A stretch of 9,991 nucleotides of DNA from Coprothermobacterota bacterium (GTDB lineage Bacteria; Caldisericota; JANLFM01). Every line of letters starts with the position of its first letter. Position 1 is the stretch's first letter. The notes beneath the pieces are model-generated. The model worked only from the letters and a program-made list of their open reading frames with translations, did not search any database and was not told where the DNA came from. This document shows positions 1 to 5,966 of the stretch, in pieces. A program made the position numbers and the translations under genes. The stretch is from assembly GCA_026389415.1 (NCBI GenBank), contig JAPLHX010000240.1:1-9991 (forward strand), given 5' to 3'.

Positions 1-129
1 TTTATCCGAGCCGAACAAGTCCTCCAAGTTCGGCCGGCGCGCGGACCGAAGCGGATGAATCTCCAAATCTGGAAATGGGTTTGGCAAAGGGTTATCTGTC
101 ATCCCTGTCATCCCTGGCATACCGGTCAT
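1..129 (-). CDS. Partial hypothetical protein, Met-Gly-rich N-terminus (runs off left edge)
   Basis: Unrecognised protein of which only the first 43 codons are present; the frame is open to position 1. An in-frame TAA lies just upstream. Start candidates are ATG at 129 (used here) and GTG at 141; a purine-rich AGAGGGAG lies about 11 nt before the ATG. The first 13 residues are MTGMPGMTGMTDN, encoded by near-identical 9-bp units, followed by a proline-rich stretch (NPLPNPFPDLEIHPLRSA) and then NLEDLFGSD at the edge. It has no signal peptide or membrane segment. It lies 89 bp beyond the DOMON gene on the same strand, so it may be the last visible member of that operon. The reading frame is inferred from the absence of stops and plausible composition only; function is unknown. 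Confidence 0.5.
   Translation of the reverse strand, partial: MTGMPGMTGMTDNPLPNPFPDLEIHPLRSARRPNLEDLFGSDK
91..129. repeat. Short 9-bp tandem repeat encoding Met-Thr-Gly / Met-Pro-Gly units
   Basis: The plus strand reads TCATCCCTG, TCATCCCTG, GCATACCGG, TCATTCCCG in direct succession. The first two copies are identical and the next two diverged. On the minus strand these code for the Met-Gly-rich start of the left-edge protein. The period is a multiple of three, so copy-number change would keep the frame. Confidence 0.6.
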
Positions 130-218
130 TCCCGATGGCACTCCCTCTTATGGCCGCATCGGTAGGATTTTCGGTTCCACTGATGAATCGCAAGTCGGCC
201 AGTCGATCCGCATTCCTT

Positions 219-1199
219 TTATGACAGGGCCTGGATAAAACCAACCGCGATCACCCCAATTAGCAGGATGCAGTCCAAGCGTGCCAGCCACAGGTGCAGA
301 GGACGGATTTTCTTTTTGTTCTTGTGGCTCTTTAGGAAAGCGAAACCCAGCACCAGCACCGTGGCGGTAAGGACGAAAGCTGTGACCCCCCCAATGGCAT
401 GCAGCACGCGCAGATGAATGCCGGTTGTAATGGATACCATGATCACCGCCATGGCCAAACCCAACAACAGCACGATACCACCGGCCAAAGCGAAACGCTG
501 GTGGATCCGTAAAAAACCGCGCGGTTTCTTTTTTCGCATCAAGAGGGCGATGGCGTAGCCGGTAAGACCAACTCCGACCAGCATCAAGCCGGCGTGGATT
601 GGCCAGAGCAAGGGGACAGTGCGTTCACTGCCTTGACCGCTGCCCAGATCCAGTGTGCCATATCCTCTGGTGGTGTGTTTCAGATTGATGTCGTCCTCGG
701 ATCCATACGCCCAAATAATGCTTAATGGGCCAGAACGGGGGATTGGGTGATCGAACCGATCTCCTGTTTCCAATTTTCGCTGGAATTCCACGATCGTTGC
801 ACCATCGGCTTGACTGCCTTTTAGATTGAACAGATCCATCGTTCCGCCAAGGCCAGTGTCGGCTGGGTGAACGCCAATTTGCTGCGTGCAATAGGTGTCC
901 AAAACTTGCGCTTGTCCCTCCGGCGTCACCCAGCCAAAGAGCATATCGGTGTCTTGCATGTGCCCGCTGGGAGCGATTCCAAGGGCCAGCCAACCTTCCG
1001 TTTTACCCACCAAGGCGATGGAGATGGTGTCGCCGTCGATGGTCCACATCACGATCAAATTGCCATCGTCAAAGGTGGCAGTAGACGAATATTCGCCGCT
1101 GGGAGCGATTGTGCCCGAATCGGCCGCTGCCATGCCCGGCCCAGAAGCAAAGAGGAAAAGGACTAGCAAGAACCAAAGCAAACGCGATACTCGTTTCAT
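219..1199 (-). CDS. Membrane DOMON domain / cytochrome b561-like protein
   Basis: Predicted heme-binding electron-transfer membrane protein, 326 aa. Residues 1-26 form a Sec signal peptide (KR, hydrophobic core, AAA-D cleavage region). Residues about 33-185 form a DOMON domain with the typical WLALGIAPSGHMQDTDM motif (66-86) and H175 in LKHTTRGYG; by family analogy M81 and H175 are candidate heme b ligands. Four hydrophobic helices follow (about 196-221, 236-258, 264-289, 304-324), with histidines H202, H233, H262, H267 and H302 resembling the b561-type core. DOMON-b561 proteins usually move electrons across the membrane; the partner here is unknown. The start is fixed by GGAGGG at 1206-1211, 6 nt from ATG. 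The gene begins 21 bp after the QueG-like gene and is probably co-transcribed. The b561 assignment of the helices is less certain than the DOMON call. Confidence 0.8.
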   Translation of the reverse strand: MKRVSRLLWFLLVLFLFASGPGMAAADSGTIAPSGEYSSTATFDDGNLIVMWTIDGDTISIALVGKTEGWLALGIAPSGHMQDTDMLFGWVTPEGQAQVLDTYCTQQIGVHPADTGLGGTMDLFNLKGSQADGATIVEFQRKLETGDRFDHPIPRSGPLSIIWAYGSEDDINLKHTTRGYGTLDLGSGQGSERTVPLLWPIHAGLMLVGVGLTGYAIALLMRKKKPRGFLRIHQRFALAGGIVLLLGLAMAVIMVSITTGIHLRVLHAIGGVTAFVLTATVLVLGFAFLKSHKNKKKIRPLHLWLARLDCILLIGVIAVGFIQALS

Positions 1200-1220
1200 C
1201 GGTGTCCCTCCGGGTTCATT

Positions 1221-2108
1221 CTATCGCAAGCCGGTTGACAAACGGCTGATGTTACGCTGCACCGCCTCCAGGTTCCGTCGGAAACGGGTAAAGGGCAGGC
1301 TATGGAAAATGCGACCCGGGAATTTGGAGCGGAAACCGTTCTCGTCTAAGGTGGCGAGTTCCTCGATCGGAAGCGCGTAACCAGGGCCTGGGGGGATCTG
1401 CGCAAGAAGCGGGGTTTCCGCTTGCTGATTTCTGGGGCAGATTTCCTGGCAAAGGTCGCAGCCAAACAAGCGACCACCCATGCTTTGTTGGATATCTGGC
1501 GGCAGATCTTGATCGGTTTGCAGCGTCCAATAATCCAGACAACGGCGGCCGTTGAGGCGAAAGGGTTCTTCAATCGCTCCGGTTGGGCATGCTTTCAGGC
1601 ACAACCGGCAATCGCTGCATCGGCCAACCAGCGCTGGGCCCGTTTGCTCCAACTCAAACCCCAGAAGGATCTCTCCCAGCAGAATCCGCGAACCCCAGCG
1701 GGGATGGAACAGCAGAGTATTTTTCCCCCGCCAACCGAGTCCCGTTCGCTCGGCCCAGGCTTTTTCCCAAATCCGCCCCTCCACAAAGATCTGCATCTGC
1801 AAGGCCGGAAAACTGCCGCGGAGCGCGTTGCGAACCCTGCGCAGTTTCTCTTTCAGCGCTCCGTACCAATCGAACGCCAGTAATGCCTCAACCTCGGCCA
1901 ATCGGTGGTTGCCGGATTGCCTGGAAGGACGACCAGGGTAGGCCATGGCAAAGGAAACCACTGTCCGGGCCCAGGGGAAACGTCGGCGGGGATCGATCAG
2001 CACCGGCAGATCCTGCAGGCCCCAATTTATCAGGTTTGGAGCGCCAGGGACAGACAAGGCGGCGCACAGATCTTGATCCGGCAAAGGCACAATTGGAGAG
2101 CAAGCCAT
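1221..2108 (-). CDS. queG: Epoxyqueuosine reductase-like iron-sulfur protein (QueG)
   Basis: QueG is a cytosolic, cobalamin-dependent protein that reduces epoxyqueuosine to queuosine at tRNA position 34. Seen here (295 aa from ATG): a DUF1730-type region with FPWARTVVSFAMAYP (44-58) and WAERTGLGWRGKNTLL (118-133); cluster 1 cysteines C164, C167, C170, C174 (CSDCRLCLKACP); and cluster 2 cysteines C190, C217, C220, C224 (GCDLCQEICPRN). The C-terminal HEAT-like extension of long QueGs is absent. The usual VDTGP motif with its proposed catalytic Asp reads VEGRI here (E110) and is one residue shorter. The N-terminus looks truncated: in-frame codons upstream (LASFLRQSADQEGLD) resemble the start of the family, but no ATG, GTG or TTG precedes them before a stop at 2190-2192. 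CTG at 2162 inside the end of fpg is one option; ATG 2108 has AGAGGG at a fair distance. Same operon as fpg. Confidence 0.82.
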   Translation of the reverse strand: MACSPIVPLPDQDLCAALSVPGAPNLINWGLQDLPVLIDPRRRFPWARTVVSFAMAYPGRPSRQSGNHRLAEVEALLAFDWYGALKEKLRRVRNALRGSFPALQMQIFVEGRIWEKAWAERTGLGWRGKNTLLFHPRWGSRILLGEILLGFELEQTGPALVGRCSDCRLCLKACPTGAIEEPFRLNGRRCLDYWTLQTDQDLPPDIQQSMGGRLFGCDLCQEICPRNQQAETPLLAQIPPGPGYALPIEELATLDENGFRSKFPGRIFHSLPFTRFRRNLEAVQRNISRLSTGLR

Positions 2109-2149
2109 GTCCAGACCCTCTTGGTCGGCCGATTGCCGTAAGAACGAAG

Positions 2150-2953
2150 CTAGGTTTGGCAGCGGGGACAGTAGTATGCGCCTCGCCCTTCAATCGTGAT
2201 CTGCCGCACGATGCCCTCGCAACGAGAACAGGGTTGCCCTTCCTTACCATGGACATGGAGGAACTCGCGGATTTCCCCCCGAATACCTGTAGGCATCCGC
2301 GCCTTCGCTTCCACGATCCCCCAACGCAAGGTTTCCCGAATACACTTGTAGAGACGGTCCCGATCCGCTTCACTCAAGGCGGCAGCTTTGCGCGTGGGGC
2401 GGATTTTCGCGCAAAACAGAATCTCATCCGAATAGGCATTCCCAATCCCGGCTACAGCCTTCTGTTCCATCAGTGCGAACTTCACCGAACCGGGAAAGTT
2501 GGCAAGCAATCGCTTCAGATAGTCAGAGGTAAATCCCGGATCAAAGGGGTCCGGCCCTAGTCCGGACAGAAGGGAGAAGGAATCCAGCTCTCCCGGTGGA
2601 ACGAGGAATAATTTGGCCCAGCCGCTGGCGTCAATGATCCGCAACTCAGAATCGCCGAAACCCAGCGAGGCCACGATCCGGTGTTGTTCAGGCGTGTTGG
2701 TGGGTGCCCAATCCATCTGGCCGTGAAGCATCAGATGAATCAGAAGTGAGCGCTTATCCTTCAGCCCGAGGATGGTAAATTTGCCCTTCCGCTCAACGCT
2801 CTTGACGATATTTCCGCGCAACCCGCTTTCCACAGCCTCCGCAGAAGGTTTTGCACTGGAAGGTTTGAACACCGTGACGTGGCTGATCAATTGCCCTTGT
2901 ACCTTGGGCAGGAGATTCGCCTTAATCACTTCCAAGTCGGGCAATTCCGGCAT
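2150..2953 (-). CDS. mutM: Fpg/Nei-family DNA glycosylase (formamidopyrimidine-DNA glycosylase)
   Basis: Bifunctional DNA glycosylase/AP lyase that removes oxidised purines such as 8-oxoguanine and FapyG; 267 aa, normal family length. Seen: the exact N-terminus MPELPD, where P2 is the Schiff-base nucleophile and E3 is catalytic; the beta-hairpin lysine K58 (ERKGKF); LIHLMLHGQM (71-80); the helix-two-turn-helix QKAVAGIGNAYSDEILF (164-180) with N172; and a C-terminal FPG zinc finger with C242, C245, C262, C265 and R257. The start is certain: AAGGAGAG at 2958-2965 sits 4 nt before the ATG and partly overlaps the TAA of the upstream nuclease, 10 bp away. Any longer frame reaching 3046 would contradict the required N-terminal proline. 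The operon position directly after the endonuclease Q-like gene suggests a shared base-lesion repair role. Substrate choice within the Fpg/Nei family cannot be fixed from sequence alone. Confidence 0.93.
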   Translation of the reverse strand: MPELPDLEVIKANLLPKVQGQLISHVTVFKPSSAKPSAEAVESGLRGNIVKSVERKGKFTILGLKDKRSLLIHLMLHGQMDWAPTNTPEQHRIVASLGFGDSELRIIDASGWAKLFLVPPGELDSFSLLSGLGPDPFDPGFTSDYLKRLLANFPGSVKFALMEQKAVAGIGNAYSDEILFCAKIRPTRKAAALSEADRDRLYKCIRETLRWGIVEAKARMPTGIRGEIREFLHVHGKEGQPCSRCEGIVRQITIEGRGAYYCPRCQT

Positions 2954-2963
2954 CGCGCTCTCC

Positions 2964-4208
2964 TTAGAACAGGTGGATTTGAACGGCTTCTTCCGCCGGT
3001 TCCGGCATCGTTTTCCATCTGATTTCGATCTTACCGTAAATCCCATCGAAGCCCGGAATGATGGAAACCTGCTCCTGTCGCACCAGCGAAATCGCCCGGG
3101 CCAATTCCTGCGTAGTAACCTTTTCCAGGTAGGGTATAGGAGTATCCATCAGTACATTCAGCTCGCTGCCGAAGGTTTGAACCAGCTTCATATATTCGTT
3201 TTCCACCGCTTCCGTGCCCACTTGCCTCTTGGTGACTTGCGCGATCACCTCTTCCAGCGGAATCAAGCGGCGGTAAGGGATCGCACTGGGTGGACGGAAA
3301 CCTTCCGGTCGGTCCGCCAACTCCTCTACTCGGTGCATTACGCCCACAGTGAGGGGTTTGTGACAAACAGGGCAGATGTTATGATGCGTGCGGGATTGGG
3401 CCGGGGAAGACAGTACATTGCACAAGCGGTGCCCGTCATAGTAATACTTGTCTTCCTCTGGAAAGAATTCAATGGTATACAGCAGCTTCTTCCCATCATG
3501 GCTGGCCATCGCATTCCGTAACCCCCCAAAATCGGTTGGTTCCGCAAACACATTGGCCTCTCGTCCCAGACGGGAAGGGGAATGTGCATCCGAGTTGGAG
3601 ATCAATGTGATCCGATCCAGGGCGCTCCATCGCCAGTTCATGGGCGGATCGGAAGAGAAACCGGTTTCCAGTGCATAGATCTCCCCAGCGTCTTCCCCGA
3701 AACAATCTGCGATGGAATCGAACCCGGAGCGCGAGCCGAAAAGAGAGAACCAGGGAGTCCAAATATGAGCAGGCACGATATAGGCCTCGGCTGAAAGATC
3801 CTTCACGATTTTCAACAAATCGTGAGCGGACAGAGCGAGCGCCGGTCGCCCGTCCACCGAAAGCGAGCCATACCGACGCAAGCGTTGATTGATACGCAAG
3901 GCTACTTCCAAGCTGGGAGCAAAGATCAGATTGTGCATCTTGTACGATCGGCCCCGGAGATTGAAGAAATTCGCGACTTCGGCTGTAAGGATGAACAATA
4001 CACCCCGACATTGATAAAGCCCTTCCAACTCGGCTGGCGCCAGCTTCTCTTTTAGTTCCAGGAACCAGGCGGGGTGTGTAAAATCCCCGGTGCCAACGAG
4101 ATGTACCCCTTTCAGCTTCGCCCAGTGTGCCATCTGCTCCAAGCTCATTTCCGGGCTGGTGCCTCGGCTGTATCGGGAATGAACGTGAAAATCGCAGACG
4201 AACCGCAC
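2964..4208 (-). CDS. Endonuclease Q-like PHP-domain nuclease
   Basis: Endonuclease Q cuts DNA 5' of deaminated bases (hypoxanthine, uracil, xanthine) and AP sites; it is best known from Thermococcales and some Bacillus. 414 aa from GTG. Seen: a PHP metal site with DFHVHSRYSRG (6-16), GTGDF (39-43), TAEVANFF (75-82), MHNL (91-94), PAHIWTPWF (146-154) and NSDAHS (205-210); then a zinc-binding region with C263, H275/H276, C279, C282 leading into KPLTVGVMHRVEELADR (284-300), a hallmark of this family; and a C-terminal part ending in GIYGKIEIRW (389-398). Start: ATG at 4298 would overlap the upstream regulator by 77 bp and add 30 unlike residues, whereas GTG 4208 gives VRFVCDFHVHS, the usual family opening, 13 bp after the regulator's stop; its Shine-Dalgarno site is weak. 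The gene is coupled to fpg downstream. The function is inferred from motif order recalled for the family. Confidence 0.85.
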   Translation of the reverse strand: MRFVCDFHVHSRYSRGTSPEMSLEQMAHWAKLKGVHLVGTGDFTHPAWFLELKEKLAPAELEGLYQCRGVLFILTAEVANFFNLRGRSYKMHNLIFAPSLEVALRINQRLRRYGSLSVDGRPALALSAHDLLKIVKDLSAEAYIVPAHIWTPWFSLFGSRSGFDSIADCFGEDAGEIYALETGFSSDPPMNWRWSALDRITLISNSDAHSPSRLGREANVFAEPTDFGGLRNAMASHDGKKLLYTIEFFPEEDKYYYDGHRLCNVLSSPAQSRTHHNICPVCHKPLTVGVMHRVEELADRPEGFRPPSAIPYRRLIPLEEVIAQVTKRQVGTEAVENEYMKLVQTFGSELNVLMDTPIPYLEKVTTQELARAISLVRQEQVSIIPGFDGIYGKIEIRWKTMPEPAEEAVQIHLF

Positions 4209-4221
4209 GGTTACCAGTGTA

Positions 4222-4857
4222 TCATCCGTTTTGGCAGAAGTCCTCCACCGCACGTTCGATGTGGTGTTGAAGGGATGCCAGCGCTTGATCCGGGTCATGC
4301 CGGCGCAAGCTTTCTAAGATCGCACCATGTTCTTTCAGGCTATGGGCGATTCGGCCGGGAACAGTAGCCGTGTAAAAGCGGGATAAATAGATTTGGGACA
4401 ACTGTTTTGCCAATAATTCCACCAGGATAGCGGAACGAGAGCTCTTGATGATGGCGGAATGGAATTTCCGATCATAGCTGCGGAATTCCTTGGCGCTAGG
4501 TTCCGCTATTTGCTCGAACTGATGGTGTAACGCTTCCAGGTTGACGAGTTCCCGCTTGTGGATCCGTTTGGCCGCTTTGGCGATGGCTAACGTCTCGATG
4601 GCGCCTTCCACCAGCAACAGATCCACGATTTCCTCCGGGGTAAAGGTGCGCACGTAGACTCCGGAACGGGGTTTGATGGTGACCAATCCTTCTTGCTCCA
4701 AAATCACCATCGCGTCTTGTACGGGGGTGGGACTGACTTCCAATTTGCGGCAGAATGGCTCCACTGGCACGCGCTGGCCCGGCAGGTATTCTCCATCTAA
4801 GATTGCCAGGCGGATGGTTTTGGCGATTTCTGTGCGCAAGAGAACATGAATGCCCAA
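4222..4857 (-). CDS. GntR-family transcriptional regulator with FCD domain (TTG start)
   Basis: DNA-binding repressor/activator of the FadR subfamily, 211 aa. Residues about 6-70 form the winged helix (TEIAKTIRLAILDGEYLPGQ, then VSPTPVQDAMVILEQEGLV and the wing SGVYVR). Residues about 75-205 form an all-helical FCD effector domain whose metal-site residues D129, H133 (DRKFH), H177 and H199 are all present, pointing to a metal-assisted carboxylate-type ligand. Start: TTG at 4857 follows GGAGGAGG (4864-4871) by 6 nt and places the helix at residue 6. A longer frame to 5016 exists but overlaps the divergent activase gene and adds low-quality residues. A TACAAT -10-like box lies at 4890-4895 without a clear -35. 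Divergent placement next to the hydroxyproline-type operon suggests it regulates that operon, itself, or both. The ligand is not known. Confidence 0.88.
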   Translation of the reverse strand: MGIHVLLRTEIAKTIRLAILDGEYLPGQRVPVEPFCRKLEVSPTPVQDAMVILEQEGLVTIKPRSGVYVRTFTPEEIVDLLLVEGAIETLAIAKAAKRIHKRELVNLEALHHQFEQIAEPSAKEFRSYDRKFHSAIIKSSRSAILVELLAKQLSQIYLSRFYTATVPGRIAHSLKEHGAILESLRRHDPDQALASLQHHIERAVEDFCQNG

Positions 4858-4863
4858 GCAAGC

Positions 4864-4871
4864 CCTCCTCC
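4864..4871 (-). promoter_or_regulatory. Strong Shine-Dalgarno deciding a TTG start
   Basis: GGAGGAGG on the minus strand, 6 nt ahead of TTG at 4855-4857. It matches the spacing of the other strong ribosome sites here (GGAGGG-N6-ATG at the DOMON and HypD genes) and decides the GntR start over upstream ATG codons. Confidence 0.8.
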
Positions 4872-4932
4872 AGCATGAGAATTGTCCCCATTGTACCCCG
4901 CTGAAGTGAAAGAAGGAACCGCTGGTCCAAAC

Positions 4933-4949
4933 TGAAATATCAGATTTCA
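4933..4949. promoter_or_regulatory. 17-bp inverted repeat, candidate operator between divergent genes
   Basis: TGAAATATCAGATTTCA: perfect 6-bp arms TGAAAT/ATTTCA around ATCAG. It sits 8 bp upstream of the TTGTTT box of the rightward promoter, in the 137-bp gap between the GntR regulator and the activase gene, where the regulator would be expected to bind. It is not the classical FadR consensus, so binding is inferred from position and symmetry. Confidence 0.45.
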
Positions 4950-4957
4950 ATTTGCTC

Positions 4958-4986
4958 TTGTTTTTGCGGCCACCAGACTTTATACT
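4958..4986 (+). promoter_or_regulatory. Sigma70-type promoter for activase-hypD operon
   Basis: TTGTTT (4958-4963), 17-bp spacer, TATACT (4981-4986). The expected transcription start (about 4993-4995) falls at or next to the ATG at 4995, implying a leaderless or nearly leaderless mRNA; no Shine-Dalgarno precedes that ATG. Confidence 0.55.
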
Positions 4987-4994
4987 ATCTTTGG

Positions 4995-5966
4995 ATGAAT
5001 TGGACCGAAACCCCATCTAGCAGCGAGTGGAACGACGAGAATCCTCCGCCAGAAACCATCCTTTGGGGGACGATCTTCAATCTTCAACGGTATTCCACTC
5101 GTGATGGCCCGGGAATCCGCACCACCGTGTTCTTCAAGGGTTGTCCCCTCCGCTGCCGCTGGTGTCAAAATCCGGAAGGACAGGAAGAACGCCCGCAACT
5201 GATCCTTCGCCCTGATCGTTGCATCGGATGCGGGCGATGTATGAATATTTGCCCCGCAAGCGCTATCCGGCGAAAAGCGGATACTTTCTTCACCGATCGA
5301 TCTCATTGCCTGGCCTGTGGCAAATGCAGCGAGGCTTGCCCGGCAGTGGCCCGGGAAATTGTGGGGAGGCAAGTCAACGTAGGGGAGCTGGTGGTAGAAG
5401 TGGAACGAGACCAACTGTTCTACCGTCAATCCGGTGGAGGTGTCACCTTTGGCGGAGGGGAACCCCTGGCTCAACCGCTGTTCTTACGCGCGATCCTCCA
5501 GGCATTGCGCGCACGGCGTATCCACTCTGCTGTGGACACCTGCGGTCTGGCTCCGACCAAAACAGTCCAGGCTCTGGTTCCGTGGGTAGACCTCTGGCTG
5601 TATGACTTGAAAGTGATGGACAACAGTATTCACCGGCAAACTACCGGGCAGTCGAACGACCTGATCTTGGAAAACCTGTCGGTTTTGGCGCGGCTCGGCG
5701 CTCCAATTTGGGTGCGGATGCCCGTGATTCCCGGCATCAATGATCGGCCGGGGAACGTGCGGCATACAGCGGAATTCTTAAACGATCTCGGCCTGCGCGA
5801 AATCCATCTGTTGTCCTATCATGCTGGCGGAACCGAGAAAGCCGAACGAATGGGTCTGCCGGATCGTTCCGGCCGTTTCAACCCCCCGACCGAGGAAGAA
5901 ATGAATGCGCTGGCGGAGCAATTCCGCGTGCAAGGAATTCAAGCAAAGAGGGAGGGTAAATCATGA
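4995..5966 (+). CDS. Radical SAM glycyl-radical enzyme activase (HypD activase)
   Basis: Installs the glycyl radical on the downstream enzyme by cleaving S-adenosylmethionine to a 5'-deoxyadenosyl radical. 323 aa. Seen: the activase signature RDGPGIRTTVFFKGCPLRCR (36-55) with the radical-SAM cluster C50, C54, C57; a two-cluster ferredoxin insert with C76, C79, C82, C86 (CIGCGRCMNICP) and C105, C108, C111, C115 (CLACGKCSEACP); the SAM-binding GGGVTFGGGEP (147-157); and VDTCG (180-184). The extra two clusters are typical of activases of dehydratase-type glycyl radical enzymes rather than of PflA. The N-terminus is about 25 residues longer than I recall for close relatives, and there is no Shine-Dalgarno, so the start may be leaderless ATG 4995. 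The stop overlaps the next start (ATGA), so the pair is translationally coupled. Partner specificity is inferred from adjacency. Confidence 0.9.
   Translation: MNWTETPSSSEWNDENPPPETILWGTIFNLQRYSTRDGPGIRTTVFFKGCPLRCRWCQNPEGQEERPQLILRPDRCIGCGRCMNICPASAIRRKADTFFTDRSHCLACGKCSEACPAVAREIVGRQVNVGELVVEVERDQLFYRQSGGGVTFGGGEPLAQPLFLRAILQALRARRIHSAVDTCGLAPTKTVQALVPWVDLWLYDLKVMDNSIHRQTTGQSNDLILENLSVLARLGAPIWVRMPVIPGINDRPGNVRHTAEFLNDLGLREIHLLSYHAGGTEKAERMGLPDRSGRFNPPTEEEMNALAEQFRVQGIQAKREGKS
5951..5956 (+). promoter_or_regulatory. Shine-Dalgarno of hypD inside the activase gene
   Basis: GGAGGG, 6 nt ahead of ATG 5963, within the last codons of the activase. With the ATGA stop/start overlap it allows both reinitiation and independent ribosome loading, so the enzyme can be made in excess over its activase. 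Confidence 0.75.

Noticed and set aside
1583..2560. 325-codon plus-strand open frame
   Set aside because: Antisense to queG and fpg, both supported by motifs. Its composition is rich in Pro, Arg and Ser without domain signals.
2150..3046. Fpg starting at the longer upstream ATG
   Set aside because: Fpg needs proline directly after the initiator methionine. MPELPD at 2953 has an excellent Shine-Dalgarno, and the longer form would overlap the nuclease.
2964..4298. Endonuclease Q from ATG 4298
   Set aside because: It would overlap the regulator by 77 bp and place 30 extra residues before the PHP motif; GTG 4208 gives the normal family N-terminus. ATG 4298 is not fully excluded because the GTG has only a weak Shine-Dalgarno.
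4222..5016. 264-residue GntR regulator from the upstream ATG
   Set aside because: It would overlap the divergent activase gene and its promoter and add about 53 unlike residues; TTG 4857 has GGAGGAGG at ideal spacing.
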